64,000 bases of DNA from a virus. How positions within the stretch are numbered: position 1 is the stretch's first letter; every line of letters starts with the position of its first letter. The stretch is taken from positions 1-64,000 of IMG/VR virus record IMGVR_UViG_3300024999_000040. One strand, 5' to 3'. The position numbers were made by a program, and so were the translations under genes. This document shows, in pieces, positions 34,211 to 43,697 of the stretch. The notes under the pieces are model-generated. The model did no database searches, was not told the origin of the DNA, and saw only the letters and a program-made list of their open reading frames with translations.

Positions 34211-34993
34211 ATGTTTATTTCTACAAATTTCACATACGATAATTCTACAAGTGATGAGATGGGAGTTTGGCTAGTTAGAGTCGAAACAGGATTGGTAGAA
34301 CAAAATTTTGGTATTCCTAGAACCACTATAACAGAGAAAATTAAAGGTCGGAAAAGACCTTATTTATATGGTTTTACAGAGGAAGTTATTAAATTCAGTA
34401 TTACATTAGCAAAAAGTAATACCAATCATACTTGGACTCTTGCCGAAAAAAGATCAATCTGTACTTGGTTGTTTAAAAATTCATATAAAGATTTTGTCTC
34501 TGATGATGATATCGAAATTGTTTATAAATGCGTTGCTGTTGGTTCTCCGAAATTTTATACTAGTACAAATGAAGATGGATACTGCGTTGTGGATTTTGAG
34601 TGTGATGCACCTCATCCATGGAGTGCTTCGAATGTACAGACATTTGATTTGAGTAGTATTAGTTCTGCTACTACGATTCAGATTCAGAATTTAAGTAATA
34701 TAGATGATTATTATTATCCTGAGTTGGAATTCCAATTAAAAAGTACTGCAACTGCATTTAAACTTGTGAATAACAATGACGGTGGGAGAATATTCGAATT
34801 TACAGGACTTAATGCTTTGGAAACAGTTTATATAAATAATGAAACTAAACAAATTATCTCGGACTCGGGTAACTATAGGTATTCTGCGCTCACCGATAAA
34901 AGATTCTTTCGGCTCCCTTATGGTACATCAAATTGTGTAATTTCGTATCCTTGTATTATTACAGTTAGATCACAATTTCCGATAGCAAAGTAA
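34211..34993 (+). CDS. Distal tail protein (Dit)
   Basis: About 260 residues from ATG 34211 (GAAAGTGAGG upstream; the in-frame GTG at 34196 is part of that site). The N-terminal belt domain is typical of siphoviral Dit: FTYDNSTSDEMGVWLVRVET, RKRPYLYGFTEEVIKFSITL, then WLFKNSYKDFVSDDD and a DFECDAPHPWS turn. The C-terminal galectin-like part ends in FPIAK. Dit forms the hexameric hub that joins the tail tube to Tal and the receptor-binding proteins. It lies between the tape measure gene and Tal as usual, separated from Tal by an inserted endonuclease gene. Confidence 0.85.
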   Translation: MFISTNFTYDNSTSDEMGVWLVRVETGLVEQNFGIPRTTITEKIKGRKRPYLYGFTEEVIKFSITLAKSNTNHTWTLAEKRSICTWLFKNSYKDFVSDDDIEIVYKCVAVGSPKFYTSTNEDGYCVVDFECDAPHPWSASNVQTFDLSSISSATTIQIQNLSNIDDYYYPELEFQLKSTATAFKLVNNNDGGRIFEFTGLNALETVYINNETKQIISDSGNYRYSALTDKRFFRLPYGTSNCVISYPCIITVRSQFPIAK

Positions 34994-35131
34994 AAATTTT
35001 ATAGTTTTTGATTAATGATTATTTGGAAAAGAAAAAAAGTTTTAGGGATAGATTGAATTAGCTATTCAATTGAAAAGTGTCCTCCACTTCCCTTTTTATT
35101 TTTGTGGAGGATAAGAAGGAGGAAAATTATA

Positions 35132-36259
35132 ATGGCTATAAAAAAATATACATTAGTTATTGCAAAAGAATATATTGAAAGTATTGGATTTACATTACTT
35201 AATTATGATGAAAAAACTACATATGCTATATTTATTGATAAAGAAGGTTATTTATATAAATCTCAAATTTATAAGTTAAAATCTAATAGGAGGCCAAGAT
35301 TTATAGATTCCAGAAATCCATTTGTAGTATACAATATAAAATTATGGTTATTAAATCATAGAAATAATTTAAGATTAGTTTCGGATTACAAAAATTGGAC
35401 AACAAAATTAGTTGTTAAAGATTATGAAGGGTATATATATTCTATTTTACCACAAGGAATAATAAGAAATTATATACCTAGAATTGTTGATATGGCAAAT
35501 GATTGTTCTATACAAAATTTAAAGTTATGGTTAATAAAAAATAATAAAAATTTTATTTTACTATCATCCGAATATAATGGGTGTGAAAATAAATTATTAT
35601 TTAAATGTATAAATGAAAATTGTAGGGAAAGTTTTTATATGAATTGGTTGGATATATCTCAAGGAAATGGTTGTCCTTTTTGTGCTGGCAAACAAGCTGG
35701 ATTATCAAATTGTTTAGCAACCAAAAGACCTGATTTAATATCAGAATGGCATTTAAGTCTCAACGGAGACTTAACACCATATGATGTAACTTGTGGGTGT
35801 AATAAGGATATAATATGGCAATGTGGTAATAATCTTAATCATATATGGAAGGCGAAAATATATAATAGAACACTTAGAAATGATGGATGTCCACAATGTA
35901 ATCAATCAAAAGGAGAGGTAAAAATAGAGGAAGTTTTAAACATAAATAAAATTTATAATATTTCTCAACATAAGTTTCTTGATTGTAAATATATTAATAG
36001 TTTGGAATTTGATTTTTTCTTACCTGATTATAATATAATTGTCGAATATCAAGGTAAGCATCACTATGAACCTGTAGATTTTGCTGGTAGAGGCATAGAG
36101 TGGGCTGAGGAACAATTTAAAGAGAATCAAATTAAAGATCAAATTAAAAGAGATTATTGTAAAAATAATGATATAAAACTTATTGAAATACCATATTGGG
36201 ATTTTGATAATATTGAAGAAATCTTAATCAAAGAATTAAATTTAGATAAAGTAAACTAA
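35132..36259 (+). CDS. Zinc-ribbon homing endonuclease (paralogue of 5873-7237)
   Basis: About 375 residues from ATG 35132 (AAGGAGG upstream). Two N-terminal repeats (YTLVIAKEYIES..., each with a Y-x-Y-x(I/F)D-K/Y-E-G-Y strand) precede the zinc ribbons (C-P-F-C-A-G, then C-P-Q-C-N-Q). LSNCLATKRPDLISEWH and GDLTPYDVTCG are almost identical to the 5873 gene. The C-terminal nuclease-like domain has FDFFLPDYNIIVEYQGKHHY and CKNNDIKLIEIPYWDFDN. It splits the usual Dit-Tal adjacency without harming either gene. Confidence 0.75.
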   Translation: MAIKKYTLVIAKEYIESIGFTLLNYDEKTTYAIFIDKEGYLYKSQIYKLKSNRRPRFIDSRNPFVVYNIKLWLLNHRNNLRLVSDYKNWTTKLVVKDYEGYIYSILPQGIIRNYIPRIVDMANDCSIQNLKLWLIKNNKNFILLSSEYNGCENKLLFKCINENCRESFYMNWLDISQGNGCPFCAGKQAGLSNCLATKRPDLISEWHLSLNGDLTPYDVTCGCNKDIIWQCGNNLNHIWKAKIYNRTLRNDGCPQCNQSKGEVKIEEVLNINKIYNISQHKFLDCKYINSLEFDFFLPDYNIIVEYQGKHHYEPVDFAGRGIEWAEEQFKENQIKDQIKRDYCKNNDIKLIEIPYWDFDNIEEILIKELNLDKVN

Positions 36260-36282
36260 TATAATAAAGAAGGTGATTACAA

Positions 36283-39153
36283 TTGTTAGTAGATGCTTTA
36301 ACTATCTACAAATTTCCTAGTCGTTATAGACTTTATTTATGCAAACCTAATAAGGAAATAATTTCCATATTAGAAGAAGCATACAACATAGTATATTCTC
36401 CAAACCTTGTAAATTGTGATGATTTAACATTCACAATTCCTTATCTTATTGATGGTGAAGTAAATCCTAATTTTGATTTAATTCGTGGACACTATTTAAT
36501 ATTTATGGAGCAAATTCTAGAAGAAGATAACACGGTATTACTTCAAAAATATTTCTTAATAATAAAACCTAACAAACAGGGTGACAATCAAGATATATTA
36601 GAAATTGAATGTAAATCATTAGAAAAACAACTTACTAAAATTTTAAGAAATTTTAAAGGTGTTAAGAAATTATACAGGACTTCTGCTGAAATTGCTGCAT
36701 ATGTAGCCTCAGAAACATATCCAACTTTACAATCATTTATAGAAAGCGGAATACTAAATGTAGTAATTTCACGTTGTCCTAGTTGGTCTATAGGAGATAT
36801 AGACACTGATTTGAATAATATATATAGAAATATTGATGTAGATTCTCAGGCAGTATTAGATTTTTTGCTTAATACATGTCAAAAATCATTTAATGCAATA
36901 TTTTTATTTGATACGATTAATAAGAGTATAAGTGTAAAAAAACTAAGTTCAGTAGGCATTAATAAAGGTCTTTTTATATCAGAAGAAAATTACATAAAAC
37001 AATTTGGTGAAAACGCTGATTTTTCTGAAATTTGTACGAGGCTCTACTGCTATGGTAAGGATTCACTTTCAATCAACGCAATCAATCCCACTGGAACCAG
37101 TTATATCCAAAGTTTCTCATATTATAAGTCAACAACGTATATGAGTCAAAGTTTAATAGATGCTTTAAACGCTTATGACACTTTATTAACTAGTAAAAAT
37201 ACAGAGTTCCAAACACTACTAACTAGTCTCAACACATATACATCTCAATTAGCTACAAAAAATGACGAGTTGGATGTGTTGGAGGCGGCTCTTACTGTAT
37301 TGAATGATACGAAGGATGGGTATATACAACAAGATAGTCAAGGTACTATTCCTACATACAGTGGTTCTACATCATATATAGTAGGTAATGTTGTAAAATA
37401 TAATAATTTATTTTACAAATGTATATTAGCATCTATAGGTAATTTACCAACAAATATAACATATTGGTCTTCCATCAATGCACAGATAACAGCAAAAGAG
37501 ACTGAGATAACGACTAAGAATACTGAAATAACTACAACTCAAGGCAATATTGACACTACTAATACAAGTATTACTACTTTGAGGAATACAATTTCATTGT
37601 CTAGTAATTTTACTGTTGCTCAAATTTCGGAACTTGATAATTTTGTGCATGAACGAGATTTTAATGACACAAATTACATTGACCCAACCGAATTGAGAGA
37701 TGCAGGTATAGAAGTATTAGCAAGAATCAATACTCCTCCAATCGAATTGAACCTTGAAATTGTGGATTTTTTGAATATTGTAGAATGCCAACAGGATTGG
37801 AATAAATTAAAAATTGGGGATATTATAAATATACAATACTCTAAATTTAACATGAATGTAGAATTGAGGCTCATAGGGTACGTTCACAATTGGGAGGAAA
37901 ACTCCCTTCAATTAACATTCAGCAACAAAAGTCGTTTAAACGATCCGAATATGATCTGGGAAGAGCTACTTCAGAATTCAGTAACCACATCTACATCCAT
38001 CGACATTAACAAATTCACTTACGGGCAGTATGTTGATTCTGGTGAGCAATCACAGTTATTATCTTACATCTCATCTGAATTAGACCTAGCAGCACAGAAA
38101 GCGAAAGCAGGAACGAATCAGAACATTGAGATAAGCAAGCGAGGGATTACGTTAACTAACACCACATCTGATTTGAGACAATTGAGGTTATTAAATGATT
38201 TGTTAGTATTTTCAACTGATGGTGGTCAGACAGTAAAACTTGCGATTTCGCCTGATGGGGTAGTAGCAGAAAATGTTTACGGAAAGTTAGGAGCATTTGC
38301 AACAGTAGTAGCAGACCAAATAGTTGTTGGTGACGCTGGAGAAAAAATTGCAGATGGTGTAATTAACAGTGCAACTACATGGAATAATAGTGTACAACGA
38401 GATACATATTATAATAGAGTAAAAATATCAACAACAGGTGGAATTCAAGTTTTTGACAATCAAGTTACTCCTGTAGAAAGAATACAAATTGGTAATTATG
38501 CTACTGATAAATATGGTATTAGAATTAAAAATGCTGCTGGAACTGCAACTGTGCTTGACCAAGATGGTATTATTCAATCATGGGGCGATAGTTATGCTGA
38601 TAATGTGGATGCTACTCATAAGCTAAAAGTTAAATTCTATGTTCCTACTGAAACATTATCAGTTAAAAAAGTATTGCTTAATTTTTCTCTTGAAGCATTC
38701 AGATCATATGAGACAGGTGCATCAAGTGGAGGAGGACAGACATCAAGCAGTGGAGGTAGTGGGACTTATAGCACCACTGATGAAACGGGTTTAGGCTATG
38801 GTGGATATACGGACAATGCATCAGCAACTTCACCGCATAATCACTGGTTTGATTTTTCCCTTTCTAATCATTCACATAATGTAACGCTATCCAGTCATTC
38901 ACATACTGTGTCAGACCATACCCATAACTTGACATTTGGCATATACGAGGGTACTTCCGCTACAGGTGTTAAGGTCTATGTTGACGGTACTTTAAGACTT
39001 GACAATGGTGGTGCAGGATATACAACGGATCAGGCAAGTCTTGATTTATCGTCATGGATTACAACGACTGGCTGGCACTACATAGAGCTTTCAAGCACAC
39101 AATTGGGTAGAATTAATTGCGCTTATTTTATGCAGGTATTTTTAGGAGTATAA
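36283..39153 (+). CDS. Tail-associated protein (Tal/prophage tail endopeptidase family)
   Basis: 956 residues from TTG 36283 (AAGAAGGTGA upstream). Residues 1-250 match the Tal hub domain (YSPNLVNCDDLTFTIPYLID, LIIKPNKQGDNQDILEIECK, ISRCPSWSIGDID), followed by a coiled coil (about 285-430, many T-T-x-N-x-E repeats with an inserted W-S-G-type glycan-binding-like piece), a shaft, and a C-terminal tip. The tip has Gly/Ser repeats (about 805-840) and a His cluster (NHSHNVTLSSHSHTVSDHTH) like metal-binding fibre tips. Tal contacts the cell wall at the tail end. No protease active site is evident. Confidence 0.85.
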   Translation: MLVDALTIYKFPSRYRLYLCKPNKEIISILEEAYNIVYSPNLVNCDDLTFTIPYLIDGEVNPNFDLIRGHYLIFMEQILEEDNTVLLQKYFLIIKPNKQGDNQDILEIECKSLEKQLTKILRNFKGVKKLYRTSAEIAAYVASETYPTLQSFIESGILNVVISRCPSWSIGDIDTDLNNIYRNIDVDSQAVLDFLLNTCQKSFNAIFLFDTINKSISVKKLSSVGINKGLFISEENYIKQFGENADFSEICTRLYCYGKDSLSINAINPTGTSYIQSFSYYKSTTYMSQSLIDALNAYDTLLTSKNTEFQTLLTSLNTYTSQLATKNDELDVLEAALTVLNDTKDGYIQQDSQGTIPTYSGSTSYIVGNVVKYNNLFYKCILASIGNLPTNITYWSSINAQITAKETEITTKNTEITTTQGNIDTTNTSITTLRNTISLSSNFTVAQISELDNFVHERDFNDTNYIDPTELRDAGIEVLARINTPPIELNLEIVDFLNIVECQQDWNKLKIGDIINIQYSKFNMNVELRLIGYVHNWEENSLQLTFSNKSRLNDPNMIWEELLQNSVTTSTSIDINKFTYGQYVDSGEQSQLLSYISSELDLAAQKAKAGTNQNIEISKRGITLTNTTSDLRQLRLLNDLLVFSTDGGQTVKLAISPDGVVAENVYGKLGAFATVVADQIVVGDAGEKIADGVINSATTWNNSVQRDTYYNRVKISTTGGIQVFDNQVTPVERIQIGNYATDKYGIRIKNAAGTATVLDQDGIIQSWGDSYADNVDATHKLKVKFYVPTETLSVKKVLLNFSLEAFRSYETGASSGGGQTSSSGGSGTYSTTDETGLGYGGYTDNASATSPHNHWFDFSLSNHSHNVTLSSHSHTVSDHTHNLTFGIYEGTSATGVKVYVDGTLRLDNGGAGYTTDQASLDLSSWITTTGWHYIELSSTQLGRINCAYFMQVFLGV

Positions 39154-39522
39154 AAATTTGAAAAGCAGTTCAATGTTGATGAAATCGGTATAACCCCTGA
39201 TAATTACTTGAGTTTTGTCGTTGAGGTCAATATTGAGCTGCTTACCTTTAAAGGTTAATGCCAATTCGGTTATTATTGTTTTCCCGTTTTCGATGGAAGC
39301 TGATTCACTGACGGCAACATCGTATTTCTTTATGATAGTGTCCGTGCTTAAATAGGTATTTCCATCAGTATAAAGCAGTTCATAGCCATTGTCGTATATT
39401 TTAACGATACCATTACTACCCGTTTCAATTTCAAGCTCTTTGGTTTCTTCTTGGGCGAAAGCTCCAGTAAACATTGTAGTCATGATGGCGATTGTTAGAA
39501 TTAAACTTATGATTTTTTTCAT
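39142..39522 (-). CDS. Secreted protein, 126 aa, minus-strand moron
   Basis: It has a classical signal peptide (MKKIISLILTIAIMTTMFTG, cleavage near AFA-QE). The mature part is small, acidic and beta-rich (YDNGYELLYTDGNTYLSTDT, ITELALTFKGKQLNIDL). It lies opposite to its neighbours, its end overlaps the last 12 bp of Tal on the other strand, and it has its own promoter. The abrupt FKFLYS end inside Tal suggests a 3' truncation. No family is recognised; it may be a lysogenic-conversion product. Confidence 0.6.
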   Translation of the reverse strand: MKKIISLILTIAIMTTMFTGAFAQEETKELEIETGSNGIVKIYDNGYELLYTDGNTYLSTDTIIKKYDVAVSESASIENGKTIITELALTFKGKQLNIDLNDKTQVIIRGYTDFINIELLFKFLYS

Positions 39523-39597
39523 GGTATTTTACCTTCCTTTTTAAATAATTTATTTATGTAAGTATACGTTTGTATTTCGTATTTGTCTTACAATACC

Positions 39598-39626
39598 ATT
39601 ATACTACTATGGGAAAAATTTGTAAA
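39598..39626 (-). promoter_or_regulatory. Promoter of minus-strand secreted protein
   Basis: On the minus strand: TTTACA (39626-39621), 17 bp, TATAAT (39603-39598), then AAAAGGAAGG before the ATG at 39522. Confidence 0.65.
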
Positions 39627-39764
39627 GGGTTTTAACAAAATAAATATAATATTTTTAAAAATTTATTTTATTGGTAAGATGAACTAAATATGTTGGGATA
39701 AATATAAAAGTAATTACTTCCTTATTATAGTAGTTTAGAAAACGTTACCATTTCATAACAAATA

Positions 39765-39792
39765 TTTACATACTGTAAAACTATGATATACT
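39765..39792 (+). promoter_or_regulatory. Promoter of lipoprotein gene
   Basis: TTTACA (39765-39770), 16 bp, TATACT (39787-39792), 40 bp before the ATG. Confidence 0.55.
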
Positions 39793-39831
39793 ATATATAA
39801 GAAATATTATAATATTCTGGAGGTATTTGTT

Positions 39832-40350
39832 ATGAAAAGAATTAAATGGTTTACTTTAGGTGTTGTTTTAATATTATCGATATCTTTATTACTTATCGGA
39901 TGTTCAGACATTGAAACTAATGCCACTTCTATAACTGAAACTATTGTTACCTCAATTCCTACTGCAACTCCCATACCAGAACCAGTTGGTTTTGAGAAGT
40001 TTATGAAGGATAATTCATTAACTTTAACAGCAAAAGATTTGCAATTTGATATGGTTAATAATCTTGATAAAGAATTTGGATTAGAAGGTTATGCTGAATT
40101 AGATGATTATTATAATTACGGATTTGATTCAGACATAGAGAAAGATTATTTTTGTATGAGAGTTGAACCTGTCGGTGGAAGGTTTTCTGATTCGTGGTAT
40201 ATTTATTGTCATCGTGATAGTTTTAAGAAATTGTTTCAAAAGTTAAAAGACCTTAATGTTGTTGAGGTTTATGTAAAATGTAAAATACCAAAAAGTATAT
40301 ATGAGGATAATCAAGGTAATATGGCTGAAGCTATGAGAATTGGCTATTAG
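39832..40350 (+). CDS. Lipoprotein, 172 aa
   Basis: The signal peptide ends in a lipobox (LLLIGC, Cys24), so the mature protein is lipid-anchored outside the membrane. A Ser/Thr/Pro linker (TSIPTATPIPEP) leads to a single acidic domain of about 120 residues (FEKFMKDNSLTLTAKDLQFD ... FSDSWYIYCHRDSFKKLF). Phage lipoproteins often block superinfection by other phages at the cell surface; that role is inference here. CTGGAGG precedes the ATG, and it has its own promoter. Confidence 0.7.
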   Translation: MKRIKWFTLGVVLILSISLLLIGCSDIETNATSITETIVTSIPTATPIPEPVGFEKFMKDNSLTLTAKDLQFDMVNNLDKEFGLEGYAELDDYYNYGFDSDIEKDYFCMRVEPVGGRFSDSWYIYCHRDSFKKLFQKLKDLNVVEVYVKCKIPKSIYEDNQGNMAEAMRIGY

Positions 40351-40406
40351 AAAGAGAGATTTAATCTTTCTTTCTAAATATTTTAACAAAACAAATATAA
40401 TGACTC

Positions 40407-40436
40407 TTGACAATATTACGTTTTGTGTGGTATAAT
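40407..40436 (+). promoter_or_regulatory. Promoter of RHH-like gene
   Basis: TTGACA (40407-40412), 18 bp, TATAAT (40431-40436). A TTTTAACAAAACAAATATAA element (40381-40400) lies immediately upstream. Confidence 0.7.
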
Positions 40437-40519
40437 TAATTATGTTAAATTTTTAACCTCTATTCCCTATTTGAAATTTTAATACATATATAATATAATG
40501 GTGAATGGAGGATTATAAT

Positions 40520-40846
40520 ATGATTAAGATTATAAGCAGAGAAGATTCAATAGATGATAAAATTATTAAAGATGATAAAATAGTTGTTAGGATCAATACA
40601 GAATTAAAAGAAAAATTCATAAAATTACTTGATACCAAAGGTACTAATGCTTCAGATTATTTAAGACAATATATTGTTGAAACAGTAAACAACATTAACA
40701 AATATAAATTTGAAGATTCAACTAAATCATACATTATGGAAACAACACAGCCAGAGATTGAATTATATAAAAGATTAAGTGAACTTGAAGCCAAAGTAAA
40801 AGCAATGGAAAATATTTTGAAAAATCAAGGAATCGTTAAATATTAG
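40520..40846 (+). CDS. Ribbon-helix-helix-type DNA-binding protein
   Basis: About 108 residues from ATG 40520 (GGAGG upstream). Residues about 18-52 (DKIVVRINTELKEKFIKLLD, then GTNASDYLRQYIVETV) fit a CopG/Arc-type ribbon-helix-helix: a short strand followed by two helices with the G-x-(N/T)-x-S-D-x-L-R turn. The C-terminus is a coiled coil (ELYKRLSELEAKVKAMENIL) for oligomerisation. It is probably an autoregulated repressor of the accessory region or a plasmid-type copy/partition regulator. No partner antitoxin or toxin gene is coupled to it. Confidence 0.6.
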   Translation: MIKIISREDSIDDKIIKDDKIVVRINTELKEKFIKLLDTKGTNASDYLRQYIVETVNNINKYKFEDSTKSYIMETTQPEIELYKRLSELEAKVKAMENILKNQGIVKY

Positions 40847-40991
40847 AAGTAAAGTGAAGATAGTTTGAGCTAATTGATTATAATGCTTTGTTATCACGTT
40901 GTTACAACATTGTTATAACAGTAAATATCCTTTATACTATATTTTGTAAGGTAAATATTGCCTTAACGAAATGTATATGGAGGTTTTTATT

Positions 40992-41381
40992 ATGTGTACA
41001 AAATCAATCAGAAAATCCAAACTCAAAAAATCAAAAGAAACCCAACTCACTCCCCTATCAGTCTTAGAATTCAAGAAAGACATCAAGCGGTACAAAGGAA
41101 ATCCAGCATCCATAGAATTCATGGGAGAACATATTAATATTGGTTGTAATTTTGACCAATTGAATTTACTTTCAAGTGATGATATGGGATTGCTTGTATT
41201 TTTAAACTGGGACATTTCTAGACCTGAGATATCCATAAGAGAAGAAAACATTAGTAAGGTATTCTATTCAACACATTACTACCAGATTGAGTTAAAAAAC
41301 CATGACTTAATACATATTAGTTTTACAGAAAACGAGTATCTTGAGATCGGTACTTCTGGTAAGGTGGTGTTGAATATGTAA
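40992..41381 (+). CDS. Hypothetical protein, 129 aa; IS66 inserted at its stop codon
   Basis: From ATG 40992 (GGAGG upstream) the protein has a basic N-terminus (KSIRKSKLKKSKET) and a mixed alpha/beta body (FKKDIKRYKGNPASIEFMGE, then VFYSTHYYQIELKNHDLIHI). No family is recognised. The TAA stop at 41379-41381 is also the first three bases of the 8-bp IS66 target duplication, so the insertion leaves the protein intact. Confidence 0.5.
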   Translation: MCTKSIRKSKLKKSKETQLTPLSVLEFKKDIKRYKGNPASIEFMGEHINIGCNFDQLNLLSSDDMGLLVFLNWDISRPEISIREENISKVFYSTHYYQIELKNHDLIHISFTENEYLEIGTSGKVVLNM

Positions 41382-41588
41382 ATGGAGTTACTGTTCACAC
41401 CCCCTTAAGCAGTTTAAAATAAATTGTGTCGCAATAATCAACTCGTAACCCAAAACATAGAATCATCAGTAGCAAAAAGACTTTGAAACCATTGAAATTT
41501 CAAGGTTTTTTTGCATTTTTTATTGACATAAATATGGTTATGTGATATACTTAACACATAACCATATTTATCTGAGGAGGTCTTGATT

Positions 41589-41897
41589 ATGGCTGTTATA
41601 TACCAATACGACAAGCGCTCCGGTATCACTTACGCATACGAGTCTTATTCCTATTGGGACAAAGAAAAGAAAATGACTCGGGCGAAGCGCAAACTGATCG
41701 GGAGGCTTAACAAAGAAACCGGCGAGATTGTGCCGACGGACGGTAGGAATAGAGACGGGAAGCTCAAGGAAACCGTTGATAAGGAGCCAGACTACAAATC
41801 ACTGTATGAGAAACTGTTGAAAAAATACGCAGCGCAGGAAACTTTGGTGACGGCGCTGAAAGAAGAACTCAAAAAACTAAAGAAGAAGGGTGAGTAA
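41589..41897 (+). CDS. IS66 accessory protein
   Basis: 102 residues from ATG 41589 (GAGGAGG upstream). The N-terminus (AVIYQYDKRSGITYAYESYS, DKEKKMTRAKRKLIGRLN) is a small basic domain like that at the start of several IS transposase families; the C-terminus is a Lys-rich coiled coil (YKSLYEKLLKKYAAQETLV). It lies 3 bp upstream of the transposase gene. Its exact role in transposition is not known to me. Confidence 0.65.
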   Translation: MAVIYQYDKRSGITYAYESYSYWDKEKKMTRAKRKLIGRLNKETGEIVPTDGRNRDGKLKETVDKEPDYKSLYEKLLKKYAAQETLVTALKEELKKLKKKGE

Positions 41898-41900
41898 TGT

Positions 41901-43571
41901 ATGTTGTTCGGAAGATTTGAATTCATCACAGATTTGCAATATAAGGTAAAGCATCTTCAACATGAAGTAGATGCTTTTAAGTCTGGCGAAAAATATGTAA
42001 AGATGAATTCAAGCTTCCAAGCAATGCTCGATGAAAGAAACCGCGAGGTAAAAAAGCTGCGGAACGAACTTGCCGACTCCCGCAGCGAGATGGTGACCGT
42101 CCGCAACAACTGGATGCAGGTATTTGAGGACTTACAGGAGGAACACGCTAAGGCAATCCACAATAAGGAGCGCATCAATAAAGCTCTTGAAGAACGGGCT
42201 CTCAAAGCCGAGAGGCGTGTCGACGAGCTTAAGGATGAAAACTTAGCGTTGAAACGGGAACATTATGCAATTCAAACCGAGTTGGAAGAAGAACGCGCCA
42301 AAAACCAAAAGCTACTATCGCAGATAAAGAAAACCCACGAAAACTCTTCGATCCCATCGTCTATGAAACCAAACCACAAACCAATCACCAACAACCGCGA
42401 AAAGTCAGGCAAAGCGCCTGGTGGGCAATTGGGTCATGAGGGACACGGTCGCAAGAAACAAAAAGCGACCGAAGTGATAGAAATCCCGCCACCGAGGGAA
42501 TACGCGGACAATCCGGATTACGAAGCGACCGGCAGAATAATCAAGAGGCAGCGGGTAGGTGTAAAGGTACTGCCGTACACTGAGGAATATGTCACCCTGG
42601 AATTCAGGAACATAAAGACGGGAAAGCTTGTATATGCTGATTTCCAAGCAGGCGTGGAGAATGATGTAAACTACGATGGGAGCGTCAAGGCGTTTGCGTT
42701 TTTGTTAAACAACCATTGTAATGTCTCAATGGACAAAACGTGCGAGTTCCTATCAGAAGTGACAGATGGGGCATTACAGATCTCAAAAGGCATGGTTTGT
42801 GGCTTAAGCCGTGAGTTCTCGGAGAAATCTAAGGCAGAGCAAGCAGAGGCGTTTTCAAACCTCGTAGTCGCCCCGGTGTTACATATAGATTTCACAACCG
42901 CCAAAGTGAACGGAAAGAATGTCAACGTTGCCGTCTGCGCCACGCCGCAAAATGCAGCATATTTTGCGCGGAAACACAAAGGCCATGAAGGTATTAAGGA
43001 CACACCGGCCGAGCTAAACCCAAACACCCTTGTGCACGATCATGACAAGACTTTCTACAGTTATGGACGCTTGCACCAAGAATGTTTAATACATATACTG
43101 CGATATCTTTTGGACAGCATACAAAACGAGAAGAACCTAACATGGAGCACATTGATGCGGGAACTTCTGAGGGAGATGATACACTACCGCAACAGTTTAG
43201 ATCTTGAAGAGGATTTAGATCCTGTCAAAGTCGCAGGATTCGAGGAAAGGTTTGGGCAAATCCTTGATATTGCAGACGCGGAGTACGATTACGAACCGCC
43301 CAGCAAATATTACAAAGATGGGTTCAATCTAAAAGAGAGGTTACGGGAATTTAGGGAAGCACATCTTCTGTTCTTACATGACAAAAATGTTCCAACATCA
43401 AACAATATTGCGGAGCGCCTGCTCAGAATATTCAAGCGAAAACAAAGACAAGTCATGTCTTTCAGAAGCTTTAGCACCCTTGATTACCTATGCCAGAGTT
43501 TTACCATGTTAGCGCAGTTGTGCTCTCGCAAGGTTAATGTTTATAGAAGTGTCGCCGACATTTTCGGTTGA
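41901..43571 (+). CDS. IS66-family transposase
   Basis: 556 residues: an N-terminal coiled coil (about 10-135), the linker typical of IS66 (NSSIPSSMKPNHKPITNN, GKAPGGQLGHEGHGR), then the DDE catalytic domain with LHIDFTTAKVNG (first Asp), VHDHDKTFYSYG (second Asp region), HQECLIHILRYL, and the final Glu in TSNNIAERLLRIFKRKQR. The gene is complete, so the element may be active. An IS-internal terminator follows (43591-43622). Confidence 0.9.
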   Translation: MLFGRFEFITDLQYKVKHLQHEVDAFKSGEKYVKMNSSFQAMLDERNREVKKLRNELADSRSEMVTVRNNWMQVFEDLQEEHAKAIHNKERINKALEERALKAERRVDELKDENLALKREHYAIQTELEEERAKNQKLLSQIKKTHENSSIPSSMKPNHKPITNNREKSGKAPGGQLGHEGHGRKKQKATEVIEIPPPREYADNPDYEATGRIIKRQRVGVKVLPYTEEYVTLEFRNIKTGKLVYADFQAGVENDVNYDGSVKAFAFLLNNHCNVSMDKTCEFLSEVTDGALQISKGMVCGLSREFSEKSKAEQAEAFSNLVVAPVLHIDFTTAKVNGKNVNVAVCATPQNAAYFARKHKGHEGIKDTPAELNPNTLVHDHDKTFYSYGRLHQECLIHILRYLLDSIQNEKNLTWSTLMRELLREMIHYRNSLDLEEDLDPVKVAGFEERFGQILDIADAEYDYEPPSKYYKDGFNLKERLREFREAHLLFLHDKNVPTSNNIAERLLRIFKRKQRQVMSFRSFSTLDYLCQSFTMLAQLCSRKVNVYRSVADIFG

Positions 43572-43590
43572 TTTTACGGAGCAAATTTTC

Positions 43591-43622
43591 GCCGACATGT
43601 GGGAGTTCCATGTCGGCTTTAT
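43591..43622 (+). terminator. IS66 internal terminator
   Basis: GCCGACATG/CATGTCGGC stem, then TTTATATTT. Confidence 0.65.
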
Positions 43623-43697
43623 ATTTGTTGGGGCGGTTCCTCCCCTGTGAACAGTAACTAAATGGATTATTAGGCAATTAAAGGGAAAGTAAAAAAT

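Larger units (their letters stand above)
39523..39831. other. Divergent intergenic region
   Basis: Holds the two divergent promoters, an AAATAAATATAATATTT element (39638-39655) and A+T-rich spacer; no small gene seen. Confidence 0.5.
41379..43666 (+). mobile_element. IS66-family insertion sequence with 8-bp target duplication
   Basis: The element runs 41387-43658 (2272 bp). Its ends are GTTACTGTTCACA and TGTGAACAGTAAC. TAAATGGA is duplicated on both sides (41379-41386 and 43659-43666), as expected for IS66. Base composition is clearly richer in G+C than the phage around it, so the insertion is recent. Confidence 0.92.

Noticed and set aside
42405-43027. Minus-strand open frames in the IS66 transposase
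   Set aside because: Opposite-strand shadows of a conserved transposase.
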